Assembly (NCBI RefSeq): GCF_024055635.1
Contig: NZ_JAMXMB010000040.1
Location: 186,001 to 250,000, forward strand
Direction of reading: 5' to 3'
Source of the DNA: Microbacterium yannicii
Lineage (GTDB): Bacteria; Actinomycetota; Actinomycetes; Actinomycetales; Microbacteriaceae
Length of the DNA stretch: 64,000 bases
A program made the translations under genes and the position numbers. A model generated the notes under the pieces. It was not told where the DNA came from, searched no databases, and saw nothing but the letters and a program-made list of their open reading frames with translations. Numbering within the stretch: position 1 is the first letter of the stretch; each line of letters opens with the position of its first letter. Below, piece after piece: positions 32,046 through 40,305 of this stretch.

Positions 32046-33746
32046 ATGGCCGACGTCGCGAACCCGCGCGCCCGCTATCGCCGGATCCTGCGGTTCGCCG
32101 GGCGCTACATGGTCCAGGCGTGGTGGTTCGAGCTGGTCCTGCCGCGGTTCGGGCTGGGCGCGCTCGCCGCCCGCGGACGCACGCGCCGACTGCGCACCAT
32201 CGCGCGACGTTTCCACGTCCTCGCGGTCCAGTACGGCGGGCTCATGATCAAGGTCGGCCAGTTCCTGTCGTCCCGGCTCGACGTGCTGCCGCCCGAGATC
32301 ACGAAGGAGCTGGAGGGCCTGCAGGACGAGGTGCCTCCTGTCGCGTTCCCGGCCATCCGCGAGCTCGCCGAGACGGAGCTGGGCGTGCCGCTGAGCCGTG
32401 CGTTCGAGTGGGTGGATGAGACACCCGTCGCCGCGGCATCCCTCGGTCAGGCGCATCGTGCCCGGCTGACGCCCACCGACGCTCTCGAGACAGGGTTCGC
32501 CGACGTCGTCATCAAGGTGCAGCGGCCGGGCATCGAGGCGATCGTGGACGTCGACCTCGCGGCGCTCCGGCGGGTGGCCGGCTGGCTCAGCCGCGTGAAG
32601 ATCGTGCGCGACCACGTGGATCTGCCGCAGCTCGTCGAGGAGTTCGCGCACACCAGTCGCGAGGAGATCGACTACCTCCACGAGGCGCAGAACGCCGAAC
32701 GGTTCGCGGTAGACGTCGCCGGCGACGCCCGCGTCGCCGCCCCCGAGATCGCATGGGAGCGCACCACGCGCCGCGTCCTGACACTCCAGGACGTCACCGC
32801 GATCAAGATCAACGACATCGAGGGGCTGCGGGCCGCAGGAATCGATCCCGCTGCGGTGGCGGTGGAGTTCGCCGACGTCATGTTCGACCAGCTGTTCCTG
32901 CGGGGCTTCTTCCACGCCGACCCGCATCCGGGCAACATCTTCGTCACCCCGGTCGCGCGTCCCGTCGGCGACACCCGTCATCCGTGGACGCTCACGTTCA
33001 TCGACTTCGGGATGATGGGCGAGGTGCCCGACACGCTGCGGCACAGTCTGCAGCAGCTGGTGATCGCGGTCGCGTCACGCAACACCGGGCAGATGATCGA
33101 CAGCATCCGTGCGGTGGGCGTGCTGCTGCCCTCCGCAGACACCATCGAGCTCGAGCGGGCCATGACCGCGCTGTTCGCCCGGTTCGGGGGAATGGGCTTC
33201 GCCGAGCTGCAGAAGGTCGACCCGCGCGAGTTCCGGGACTTCGCCAAGGAGTTCGGCGATGTCGTCCGGTCGCTGCCGTTCCAGCTGCCGGAGAACTTCC
33301 TGCTGATCATCCGTGCGGTCTCGCTGACGAGCGGGATGTGCAGTTCGCTCGACCCGTCCTTCAACGTGTGGGATGCCGTCGAGCCGTATGCCGATCGCCT
33401 GCTGCGAGACGAGCGCGGCAACGTGGGAAGAGCCGTCGTGCGGGAGGCGACGTCGATGGCCGGTGTGGTCGCACGCCTGCCGCGACGGCTCGACGACATG
33501 GTCACGCGCATCGAGGACGGGCGGCTCGTCGCCGACGTGCCGAAGCTCGACAGGTGGCTGAAGCGGCTCGAGCGGATGGGCCGCCGCGTCGTCTCGGCCG
33601 TGCTGTTCGCCGGACTGCTGATCAGCGGTTCGGTGCTGCGTGCGGAGGACCTCACGATCGGCACCGTCCTGATGATCGCCTCCCTGCTGCCACTGCTGCA
33701 TGCGCTGTTCGCGGGCTTCTCCGGGGGTCGCGGCCCGCGCGACTGA
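32046..33746 (+). CDS. ABC1/UbiB/COQ8-family atypical kinase
   Basis: A 566-residue protein with UbiB hallmarks: the KxGQ motif in MIKVGQFLSSRLDVLPPE, an Ala-rich nucleotide loop AAASLGQAH, the invariant Lys in VIKVQRPG, the catalytic HADPHPGN and the metal-binding DFG in FIDFGMMG. Two hydrophobic helices end the protein. Family members support quinone biosynthesis or lipid metabolism as ATPase/kinase-like proteins. A GGAGC ribosome site precedes ATG 32046. It is probably transcribed alone. Confidence 0.93.
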   Translation: MADVANPRARYRRILRFAGRYMVQAWWFELVLPRFGLGALAARGRTRRLRTIARRFHVLAVQYGGLMIKVGQFLSSRLDVLPPEITKELEGLQDEVPPVAFPAIRELAETELGVPLSRAFEWVDETPVAAASLGQAHRARLTPTDALETGFADVVIKVQRPGIEAIVDVDLAALRRVAGWLSRVKIVRDHVDLPQLVEEFAHTSREEIDYLHEAQNAERFAVDVAGDARVAAPEIAWERTTRRVLTLQDVTAIKINDIEGLRAAGIDPAAVAVEFADVMFDQLFLRGFFHADPHPGNIFVTPVARPVGDTRHPWTLTFIDFGMMGEVPDTLRHSLQQLVIAVASRNTGQMIDSIRAVGVLLPSADTIELERAMTALFARFGGMGFAELQKVDPREFRDFAKEFGDVVRSLPFQLPENFLLIIRAVSLTSGMCSSLDPSFNVWDAVEPYADRLLRDERGNVGRAVVREATSMAGVVARLPRRLDDMVTRIEDGRLVADVPKLDRWLKRLERMGRRVVSAVLFAGLLISGSVLRAEDLTIGTVLMIASLLPLLHALFAGFSGGRGPRD

Positions 33747-33852
33747 GTCCGGTCGACATGCGGCCTGGTCGGATGCCCGACCCCGCCTAACGAATCTTCC
33801 GTGTACGCGCAACCCCGCGACGTGCGCCGCGCGCTCTGCCTAGCGTGACGGC

Positions 33853-34758
33853 ATGGCTACCGACAAGCGCGACCAGTACACGTTCACCAATCCCGCTGAG
33901 ATGTATGCCGGCTTCGATCCGAAGAAGCAGCATCAGCCGGAGCCCGGCCTCGATGCCGAGCTCGAACCCGCAGCCGATCTGGGCGAGGAGACCTATCGCG
34001 GGTCCGGCCGCCTCGCCGGTCGCAAGGCGCTCATCACCGGCGCCGACTCCGGCATCGGCGCGGCGACCGCCATCGCGTTCGCCCGGGAGGGCGCAGACGT
34101 GGCGATGTCGTATCTGCCCGAGGAGGAGAAGGACGCGCAGCGCATCGCCGGTCTCATCCAGGATGCCGGCGTCACGGCGCTGACGCTGCCCGGCGATCTG
34201 CGCGATCCGGAGTACTGCCGCGAGCTCGTCGAGCGCGCCGTCGACGGGCTCGGGGGTCTCGACATCGTCGTGAACAACGGCGGGAAGCAGATCTTCAACG
34301 AAGATCTGACGACTCTCGACGACGAGCAGTTCGACGACACTTTCAAGACGAACGTGTACGCGATGTTCTGGATCACCAAGGCCGCGCTCCCGCACCTGAC
34401 GCCCGGCTCCACCATCATCAACACCACCTCGATTCAGGCCTACCAGCCCTCCGAGATCCTCGTCGATTACGCCGCGACGAAGGCGACCATCAACGCTTTC
34501 ACCAAGGCGCTGGCGCAGCAGCTCGCTCCGAAGGGGATCCGCGTGAACGCCGTCGCGCCCGGACCCATCTGGACCCCGCTGCAGGTCACGGACGGACAGC
34601 CCCCGGAGAAGATCGAGAGCTTCGGCGAGCAGACGCCACTGGGCCGCGCGGGCCAGCCGGCCGAGCTCGCTCCGGCCTACGTGTTCCTCGCGTCCGCGGA
34701 GTCCAGCTACGTCGCCGGTGAGACGCTCGCCGTGACCGGCGGTTCGCCGACGCCCTGA
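33853..34758 (+). CDS. SDR family oxidoreductase, YghA-like
   Basis: A 301-residue SDR. It has a distinctive N-terminal tail before the Rossmann fold (YTFTNPAEMYAGFDPKKQHQPEPGLDAEL) and the cofactor motif ITGADSGIGAATAIAFA. The NNG is followed by GKQIF, the catalytic Ser is in INTTSIQAY, and YAATKATINAF holds the Tyr-x3-Lys pair. The tail places it with stress-linked SDRs like E. coli YghA. ATG 33853 lies six bases after TAGCGT (33841-33846), a leaderless start. Confidence 0.92.
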   Translation: MATDKRDQYTFTNPAEMYAGFDPKKQHQPEPGLDAELEPAADLGEETYRGSGRLAGRKALITGADSGIGAATAIAFAREGADVAMSYLPEEEKDAQRIAGLIQDAGVTALTLPGDLRDPEYCRELVERAVDGLGGLDIVVNNGGKQIFNEDLTTLDDEQFDDTFKTNVYAMFWITKAALPHLTPGSTIINTTSIQAYQPSEILVDYAATKATINAFTKALAQQLAPKGIRVNAVAPGPIWTPLQVTDGQPPEKIESFGEQTPLGRAGQPAELAPAYVFLASAESSYVAGETLAVTGGSPTP

Positions 34759-34930
34759 CCGGCTCCACCGGCGCCGCACGCGAGCGGCGCCACACGCGAG
34801 AGGCGCGGCTGTCGCGGCATCCGTTCCTCGCGGAGCCGGCAGCATGCGGCGGCCGGTCCGGCGCCGCTCCTGCCTAGACTGCCGGGAGGGCGGTCGAGCG
34901 CCGACCCGACAGACGAGCGGAGGAGCGGAG

Positions 34931-36022
34931 ATGCAGCTGGGAATGGTGGGCCTCGGCCGGATGGGCGGCAACATCGTCCGGCGGCTGATGCGGGACGACC
35001 ACGAGTGCGTCGTCTACGACGTGAGCACGGATGCCGTCGCCGGCCTCGTGACGGAGGGCGCCGTCGGCGCCGGCGACCTGGGCGAACTCGTCTCGCAGCT
35101 CGAGGCGCCGCGAGCGATCTGGCTGATGATCCCCGCGGGACTGACCGGCAGAGTCGTCGACGAGGTGGCCGCACTGCTCGAGCCGGGCGACATCATCATC
35201 GACGGCGGCAACTCCAACTATCGCGACGACGTCCGTCGCGCGGCGGCGTTGAAGGACAGCGGCATCCACTACGTCGACGTGGGAACGAGCGGCGGCGTCT
35301 TCGGCCTCGAGCGCGGCTACTGCCTGATGGTGGGCGGGCCTGACGAGGCGTTCCAGCGGATCGAGCCGATCCTGCGGACGATCGCTCCCGGCAGCGGTGA
35401 GGTCGGACGCACGCCCGGGCGCGCCGGCGACTTCGCGCCCGAAGAGCTCGGCTACCTGCACTGCGGGCCCTCCGGTGCGGGACACTTCGTGAAGATGGTC
35501 CACAACGGTATCGAGTACGGGGTCATGGCGGCGCTCGCGGAGGGCCTGAACATCCTCGAGCACGCGGATGCCGGGATCCAGGAGGCGGAGCACTCGGCCG
35601 AGGTCGCCCCGCTCGAGGAGCCGGAGTTCTATCAGTTCACGATCGACACCCCGAAGGTCGCCGAGCTGTGGCGGCGCGGATCCGTGATCTCGTCGTGGCT
35701 GCTCGACCTGACCGCTGCCGCGCTCCAGGGCAACCCGACGCTCGAAGGGCTGGCGGGCCGTGTGTCGGACTCGGGCGAGGGGCGCTGGACCGTCAAGGCC
35801 GCCGTCGACACGGGGGTTCCGGCGCCGGTGCTCGCAGCATCCCTCTTCGAACGCTTCGCATCGCGCGGCGAGGACCAGTTCGCCAACCAGGTGCTCTCGG
35901 CCATGCGACTGCAGTTCGGCGGCCACCAGGAGCTGCCCGCGGGCGACGTGCTCGAGGCGGGCGGACGCAAGTCGGAGTCGTCGAGCGGTGGGCAGGCGAC
36001 GTCGGCCGACGGCGCGTCGTGA
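34931..36022 (+). CDS. gnd: 6-phosphogluconate dehydrogenase (decarboxylating)
   Basis: A 363-residue dehydrogenase of the short (GntZ/Gnd-like) type. The NAD(P) motif is MVGLGRMGGNIVRRL, the substrate loop is IIDGGNSNYRDD and the catalytic Lys region is GPSGAGHFVKMVHNGIEYG. It converts 6-phosphogluconate to ribulose 5-phosphate with CO2 release in the pentose phosphate pathway. Its Ser/Gly-rich tail follows the dimerisation domain. ATG 34931 has a GGAGCGGAG site. The stop overlaps the next gene's GTG in GTGA. Confidence 0.94.
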   Translation: MQLGMVGLGRMGGNIVRRLMRDDHECVVYDVSTDAVAGLVTEGAVGAGDLGELVSQLEAPRAIWLMIPAGLTGRVVDEVAALLEPGDIIIDGGNSNYRDDVRRAAALKDSGIHYVDVGTSGGVFGLERGYCLMVGGPDEAFQRIEPILRTIAPGSGEVGRTPGRAGDFAPEELGYLHCGPSGAGHFVKMVHNGIEYGVMAALAEGLNILEHADAGIQEAEHSAEVAPLEEPEFYQFTIDTPKVAELWRRGSVISSWLLDLTAAALQGNPTLEGLAGRVSDSGEGRWTVKAAVDTGVPAPVLAASLFERFASRGEDQFANQVLSAMRLQFGGHQELPAGDVLEAGGRKSESSSGGQATSADGAS

Positions 36023-36657
36023 GCAAGGTCGATCTCAAGAAGTCGATCCCCGCGTACAAGGCTCCGCGGGGGTCGTTCGAGATCGTCGACGTGCCGGCGA
36101 TGCGGTACCTCACGGTCGACGGTCACGGAGATCCGAACACGGCGGAGGCGTACGCGGAGGCGGTTGCCGCGGTGTTCTCCGTCGCCTACACGCTGAAGTT
36201 CCTGAGCAAGACGGAGCTGGATCGGGACTACGTCGTGATGCCGCTCGAAGGACTGTGGTGGTCCGATGACATGGCGACCTTCACGACTCAACGGGACAAG
36301 TCGCGCTGGAGCTGGACGATGATGAGCCTCGTCCCGGAATGGATCGGCACCGCCCATTTCGAGCGAGCGCGGGACGCGGCGGCCGCGAAGAGCGGTTCAG
36401 TGGCCATCGATCGGCTGCGGATGACGGAGCTGGCGGAGGGCACGTGCGTGCAGACGCTCCACGTGGGCTCGTACGACGACGAGGCGCCGGTGCTCGACGA
36501 GATGCACAGCCGGTTCATCCCGGGGGCGGGCCTGCGCATGCGCGGGCTGCATCACGAGATCTATCTCACCGATCCGCGGCGCTCGGCTCCCGAGCGGCAG
36601 CGGACGATCCTGCGTCAGCCGGTCGAGCAGGCTCAGCCTGCCGATCCGGCCGGGTGA
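36019..36657 (+). CDS. GyrI-like small-molecule-binding protein
   Basis: A 212-residue protein with a GyrI-like/SOUL-type fold: FEIVDVPAMRYLTVDGHGDPNTAEAYAEAVAAVFSVAYTLKF, then LEGLWW and RMRGLHHEIYLTDPRR. Family members bind small hydrophobic molecules. Its GTG start overlaps the gnd stop by four bases, so it is translated with gnd, although a functional link is not obvious. A perfect-stem hairpin follows at 36678-36712. Confidence 0.88.
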   Translation: MSKVDLKKSIPAYKAPRGSFEIVDVPAMRYLTVDGHGDPNTAEAYAEAVAAVFSVAYTLKFLSKTELDRDYVVMPLEGLWWSDDMATFTTQRDKSRWSWTMMSLVPEWIGTAHFERARDAAAAKSGSVAIDRLRMTELAEGTCVQTLHVGSYDDEAPVLDEMHSRFIPGAGLRMRGLHHEIYLTDPRRSAPERQRTILRQPVEQAQPADPAG

Positions 36658-36677
36658 GGGCAGGAAGACTGTCGGCG

Positions 36678-36712
36678 GTCAGCCGGGGCCGAAGTGATCG
36701 GCCCCGGCTGAC
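36678..36712. terminator. bidirectional terminator between GyrI-like gene and csp
   Basis: Perfect 14-base arms GTCAGCCGGGGCCG (36678-36691) and CGGCCCCGGCTGAC (36699-36712) enclose a seven-base loop. It lies between two convergent genes and can serve both. Confidence 0.88.
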
Positions 36713-36718
36713 GACAGA

Positions 36719-36922
36719 TCAAAGCGGCCGGATGTTGGCGGCCTGCATGCCCTTCGGGCCACGCTCGGCGTCGAATTCGACCTTCTGGTCCTCGCGGAGC
36801 TCCTTGAAGCCCTCGCCGGTGATCGCGCTGAAGTGCGCGAAGAGGTCGGCCGAACCGTCGTCGGGGGCGATGAAGCCGTAGCCCTTCTCGGAGTTGAACC
36901 ATTTCACGGTGCCAGTGGCCAT
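36719..36922 (-). CDS. cold-shock protein (CspA family)
   Basis: A 67-residue single cold-shock domain. RNP1 is KGYGFI and RNP2 is DLFAHF, and the usual EF-to-basic-turn (EFDAERGPKGMQAANI) is present. It binds single-stranded RNA and DNA and melts secondary structure. ATG 36922 has AAGGAAAG as the ribosome site. The preceding open frame is continuous with this one and codes in the same style (see the upstream segment). The gene has an apparently long leader. Confidence 0.95.
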   Translation of the reverse strand: MATGTVKWFNSEKGYGFIAPDDGSADLFAHFSAITGEGFKELREDQKVEFDAERGPKGMQAANIRPL

Positions 36923-37249
36923 CGTGTCTTTCCTTCTTTTTCGTGGGCCGTGTGAACGGCCGCGGGTGCCACTCGCGCGAGCGCGCAGTGGACGTGTGAG
37001 CCGCGCGTGAGGCGCGGGGGAGACGGTGTGCGAGGCGAACGACGCGGCGACCGCCGCGGATGCCTGCGGGTGCGTGGAGTGCACGCCGAGGGGGGATCCG
37101 AGGGCGCTCTGCGCCTCGAAGCCGTGGGAGCCGACAGCGACGAATCCCGCGTACTCGCCGGCGGCGGTCGCGACGAAGACGTCGGCGTCGGCCTGGTGCC
37201 AGTCGAGCAGGAGTTGTGCCGGTGCTGCGGTGGAAGTGACGGAGGTCAA
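36923..37249 (-). CDS. coding-like segment in frame upstream of the cold-shock gene
   Basis: From a possible TTG at 37249 the frame reads LTSVTSTAAPAQLLLDWHQADADVFVATAAGEYAGFVAVG and on without any stop into the CspA ATG. The third codon positions are nearly all G or C and the composition is protein-like down to about 37010. After that the frame becomes Arg/Lys-rich leader sequence containing the csp ribosome site. It may be an alternative long form of Csp (177 residues from TTG 37249), a small protein whose stop has been lost, or chance. No family is recognised. Confidence 0.4.
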
Positions 37250-37471
37250 AAGTTCTTTCAGAAGGTGCGCGTCCGCGAGGCGGAAGAGGCACGGAAATCG
37301 ATGGGAGTGAAACCGCACTCGGCGGTGGACGTCGGAAGCTCTGCATTCCTCGTTGATGGCAGAGGATGTCGACAAAACAGCCCGATCGGGCGTTCCAGGG
37401 TAGCACGGCCGTCTGTGCGGCGGCGACGCGTGGGTGACCGAGCTGTGGAGTGGAGCGTGATGGGGTGCGGC
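37250..37471 (-). promoter_or_regulatory. cold-shock gene promoter and leader start
   Basis: This 222-base gap has a TACCCT hexamer at 37397-37402 (minus strand), and immediately after it a 12-base palindrome GCCCGATCGGGC (37380-37391) followed by TGTTTTG. The palindrome plus T-rich tail looks like a small attenuator or protein-binding site near the transcript start. If the transcript begins here, the csp leader is about 470 bases. Confidence 0.4.
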
Positions 37472-38440
37472 CTAGGTCTCGTGGCCGTCCGCAGATCCGC
37501 CCGCCGGAGACGTCGCCGCACCCGAGGCCTTTCCGGTGGCCGGAGGCGTCTCGGCGCCGTCGCGGGGACTGCGCGAGATGAGATTGGTCGCCCAGCGCTC
37601 GTTGAACCCCGCCAGGAAGCCCACCGAGCCCCAGAAGAACCAGCTCTCGACGCGGCCGTCGGGGATGACGAACACCGTGGCCGCAAGGATCCCGCTCTTG
37701 AGCAGGAACACGACGGCGGCGGCGAAGAACCACCCGAGGAAGATGCGGTAGCGCGCGGCCCCACCGGCCGCGACTTCGATCGGCAGATCGTTCAGCTTGT
37801 GCATGCGCAGCAGGACGCTGACGCACGCTCCGGCGGCGCCTGCGCCGACGGCGACCAGGACGTCGCGCAAGGCGTCGGCCTGTTCCGGCGGGATGGGACC
37901 TCCCCGCCAGAGCGTGATCACTGCCGCACCGCCGCCGGCGATCACTCCCAGGGCGACGAAGGTCAGGATCACTCCGCTGAGCAGGCCGCGCGCATATCTG
38001 CGCCGGGCGATCTCGCCTTCGCGGCGCTTCAGGAAGTCTTCCGCGTAGACGAGCCGGGCATCGAGCGCCGCGATGTCGGACGCCGACGATCCGGGGCGGG
38101 CGAAACCATGGGCGGCGATCCGCACCGCCTCGTGGACCAGTTCGTCGAGTGTCGCGATGTCGTCGCCGCGCAGCACGAACCGACCGCGCAGAATCACTTC
38201 GTCGAGCCGCCCGAACTGGCGCGGCGCCGATGCGGCGACCTTCCGCGCTGCGGCACGGAAGTCGGCGTCGTCGCTGCGCAGCAGGCCGGTCGCCGGTTCC
38301 TTGACGCCGGCGCGCTCGCGTTCGGCGGCGCGCGACCTCGCGGTGTTGGGAATGCGGGCCACCTGGATGGTCAGCCACGTCGCCCACGACGTGTCGCCGA
38401 TCCATCGAGTGCCCGAGGGGGCTTGCGCTGCGTCAGCCAC
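37472..38440 (-). CDS. three-helix membrane protein, unknown function
   Basis: A 322-residue protein. The first 170 residues are soluble and Arg-rich with a helical LDARLVYAEDFLKRREGEIARRRYA stretch. Three helices follow (about 176-198, 216-238 and 258-280), and a C-terminal segment ends in low-complexity Gly/Ser. No family is recognised. GTG 38440 was chosen because AGAGGAG lies five bases upstream (GTG 38443 is the alternative); the longer frame from 38530 lacks coding character. Confidence 0.75.
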   Translation of the reverse strand: MADAAQAPSGTRWIGDTSWATWLTIQVARIPNTARSRAAERERAGVKEPATGLLRSDDADFRAAARKVAASAPRQFGRLDEVILRGRFVLRGDDIATLDELVHEAVRIAAHGFARPGSSASDIAALDARLVYAEDFLKRREGEIARRRYARGLLSGVILTFVALGVIAGGGAAVITLWRGGPIPPEQADALRDVLVAVGAGAAGACVSVLLRMHKLNDLPIEVAAGGAARYRIFLGWFFAAAVVFLLKSGILAATVFVIPDGRVESWFFWGSVGFLAGFNERWATNLISRSPRDGAETPPATGKASGAATSPAGGSADGHET

Positions 38441-38568
38441 CACGACTCCTCTGCTCGCGCCGCGCACGCGCGTGGCGATGCTGAGAAGAGAGGACGCAGT
38501 GAGCCTCAGATACACCGCCTGCGTCGGCAAGCTGCGGCGGTCGTGAGCGGGGAGAGGGGCAGACAGAG

Positions 38569-38599
38569 GGATGCCGCGACCCGTCGGGTCGCGGCATCC
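38569..38599 (-). terminator. terminator of msrB-msrA
   Basis: Perfect 14-base arms GGATGCCGCGACCC (38569-38582) and GGGTCGCGGCATCC (38586-38599) enclose a three-base loop. It lies about 48 bases beyond the msrA stop. Confidence 0.85.
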
Positions 38600-38646
38600 G
38601 TTCTCGTCTCGCGGTGAGCTGCTCGCTCAACCTCGAGACGTCACCA

Positions 38647-39201
38647 TCACGCCGTGGCGTCGGCGCGCTTGGGAAGCACCCAGCCGGCACGCGGGAAATG
38701 GCACGTGTAGCCGTTGGGGATGCGCAGCAGGTAGTCCTGGTGCTCGGGCTCGGCCTCCCAGAACGGGCCGGAGGGCTCGATGGTGGTCACGGCCTTACCC
38801 GGCCAGAGTCCCGACGCGTCGACGTCGGCGATGGTCTCGCGCGCGACCTCCTCCTGCTCGGGGGAGAGCGGGAAGATCGCCGAACGGTAGCTCGAGCCGA
38901 TGTCGTTGCCCTGGCGGTTCAGGGTCGACGGGTCGTGGATCTGGAAGAAGAACGCCAGGATGTCGCGGTACGTCGTCTTGGTGGGGTCGAAGACGATCTC
39001 GACGGCCTCCGCGTGCCCCGGGTGCTTGCGATAGGTCGCGTGCGCGTTCTCGCCGCCGGTGTAGCCGACGCGGGTGCCGAGCACGCCGGGCTGGCGCCGG
39101 ATGAGGTCCTCCATGCCCCAGAAACAGCCGCCGGCGAGTACTGCCGTCTCGGTGCCGGGGGTGCGGGTGATCTCGCCGGTGTCGAAGGGACCGCTGGTCA
39201 T
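38647..39201 (-). CDS. msrA: peptide-methionine (S)-S-oxide reductase MsrA
   Basis: A 184-residue enzyme with the catalytic Cys at 26 in GGCFWGMED, the conserved GVLGTRVGYTGGENAHATYRKHPGHAEAVEI, and a C-terminal Cys in NGYTCHF that likely resolves the disulfide. It repairs methionine-S-sulfoxide in proteins using thioredoxin. ATG 39201 overlaps the msrB stop by four bases (ATGA), making a coupled repair pair. The downstream hairpin ends the transcript. Confidence 0.95.
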   Translation of the reverse strand: MTSGPFDTGEITRTPGTETAVLAGGCFWGMEDLIRRQPGVLGTRVGYTGGENAHATYRKHPGHAEAVEIVFDPTKTTYRDILAFFFQIHDPSTLNRQGNDIGSSYRSAIFPLSPEQEEVARETIADVDASGLWPGKAVTTIEPSGPFWEAEPEHQDYLLRIPNGYTCHFPRAGWVLPKRADATA

Positions 39202-39665
39202 GATGCGTGCTCCTGGTTCTGGGTGGTGAAGAGGTGTCGGTAGGCGCCGTAGCCCTCGTCCTCGAGCGAGGAGGCGGGCACGAAGCGCAGTGAGGCCGAG
39301 TTCATGCAGTATCTCAGGCCGCCCGCCTGACGGGGGCCGTCGGGGAAGACATGGCCGAGGTGGCTGCCCGCGCCCGACGAGCGCACCTCGGTGCGCGGTA
39401 GGATCAACTTCCAGTCCTTCTTGGTCTCGACGGCGTCGGGCTCGATGGGCTTGGTGAAGCTGGGCCACCCGGTTCCGCTGTCGTACTTGTCGGTCGATGA
39501 GAACAGCGGCTGGCCCGAGACGACGTCGACGTAGATGCCGGGCTCGTGGTTGTTCCAGTACTCGTTGCGGAAGGGCGGCTCGGTGCCGTCCTCCTGCGTG
39601 ACGCTGTACTGGGTCGGGGTGAGGCGGCTGAGCGCCTCGGGGGTCTTGCGGTAGTCGTTGCTCAC
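39198..39665 (-). CDS. msrB: peptide-methionine (R)-S-oxide reductase MsrB
   Basis: A 155-residue enzyme with the catalytic Cys in RYCMNSASLRF and the family block YDSGTGWPSF and GSHLGHVFPDGP. Two departures from common MsrB are visible. The resolving Cys of SGCGWPSF is a Thr, and the two zinc-binding CxxC pairs are missing (RSSGAGSHLGH where a Cys pair is usual). It is therefore a zinc-free, probably one-Cys type. GTG 39665 has an AGGAGGAAT ribosome site. It is first of the msrB-msrA operon. Confidence 0.94.
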   Translation of the reverse strand: MSNDYRKTPEALSRLTPTQYSVTQEDGTEPPFRNEYWNNHEPGIYVDVVSGQPLFSSTDKYDSGTGWPSFTKPIEPDAVETKKDWKLILPRTEVRSSGAGSHLGHVFPDGPRQAGGLRYCMNSASLRFVPASSLEDEGYGAYRHLFTTQNQEHAS

Positions 39666-39792
39666 GATTCCTCCTGGGTCGACGTCGCTGGCTGCGGCGT
39701 CATAGGAGGAGAACGGATGCCGCGCCGCTTTTGGTCCCGCGAACCTGGGAGCGGGCCGTGAGTTCCGAGGGCCGGCGGGGCAGAATCGGGTC

Positions 39793-40305
39793 ATGGCGAC
39801 ACGGCTGCTGCTGATCTCCGACACCCACATCCCGGGGCGCGCACGCCGGCTCCCCGATGCGGTGCTGCGCGCGGCCGATGCGGCCGATCTCGTGATCCAC
39901 GCGGGCGACTGGGTCGCGGCATCCGTCCTCGACGAGCTGGTGCAGCACGCCGACGTGCTCGGCGTGTGGGGCAACAACGACGGCGCTGACCTGCGTGCCC
40001 GCCTGCCGGAGGTGGCGCGGCGCACGATCGAAGGCATGCGGTTCGCCGTGGTGCACGAGACGGGGCCGTCGCAGCGGCGCGAGGCGCGCATGGAGGCCGC
40101 CTTCCCCGATACCGAGGTGCTGGTGTTCGGCCACAGCCACATCCCGTGGGACACGGAGACGCCCGGGGGCCTGCGGCTGCTGAACCCGGGATCGCCGACG
40201 GATCGCCGCCGTCAGCCCGTGCATACGATGATGACCGCCGAGGTCGACGCCGGCGAGCTGCGTGACGTGCGGCTCGTCGAGGTCACTCCCGCTCGAGCAG
40301 CCTGA
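39793..40305 (+). CDS. YfcE-type metallophosphoesterase
   Basis: A 170-residue binuclear-metal phosphodiesterase with all motifs: LISDTHIPG, VIHAGDW, GNNDGAD, a His in AVVHE and FGHSHIPW. The YfcE/MJ0936 group hydrolyses phosphodiesters; its natural substrate is not known. The gene overlaps the convergent membrane protein gene by 23 bases. Confidence 0.9.
   Translation: MATRLLLISDTHIPGRARRLPDAVLRAADAADLVIHAGDWVAASVLDELVQHADVLGVWGNNDGADLRARLPEVARRTIEGMRFAVVHETGPSQRREARMEAAFPDTEVLVFGHSHIPWDTETPGGLRLLNPGSPTDRRRQPVHTMMTAEVDAGELRDVRLVEVTPARAA

Noticed and set aside
34760..34930. Short direct repeats before gnd (ACGCGAGCGGCGCC / ACGCGAGAGGCGCG)
   Set aside because: Only two short diverged copies; in such GC-rich DNA this can be chance and no structure results.
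37026..37310. Plus-strand open frame of 94 codons upstream of csp
   Set aside because: It is antisense to a frame with stronger codon bias, has no ribosome site, and its product is Cys/Arg/Ser-rich shadow sequence.
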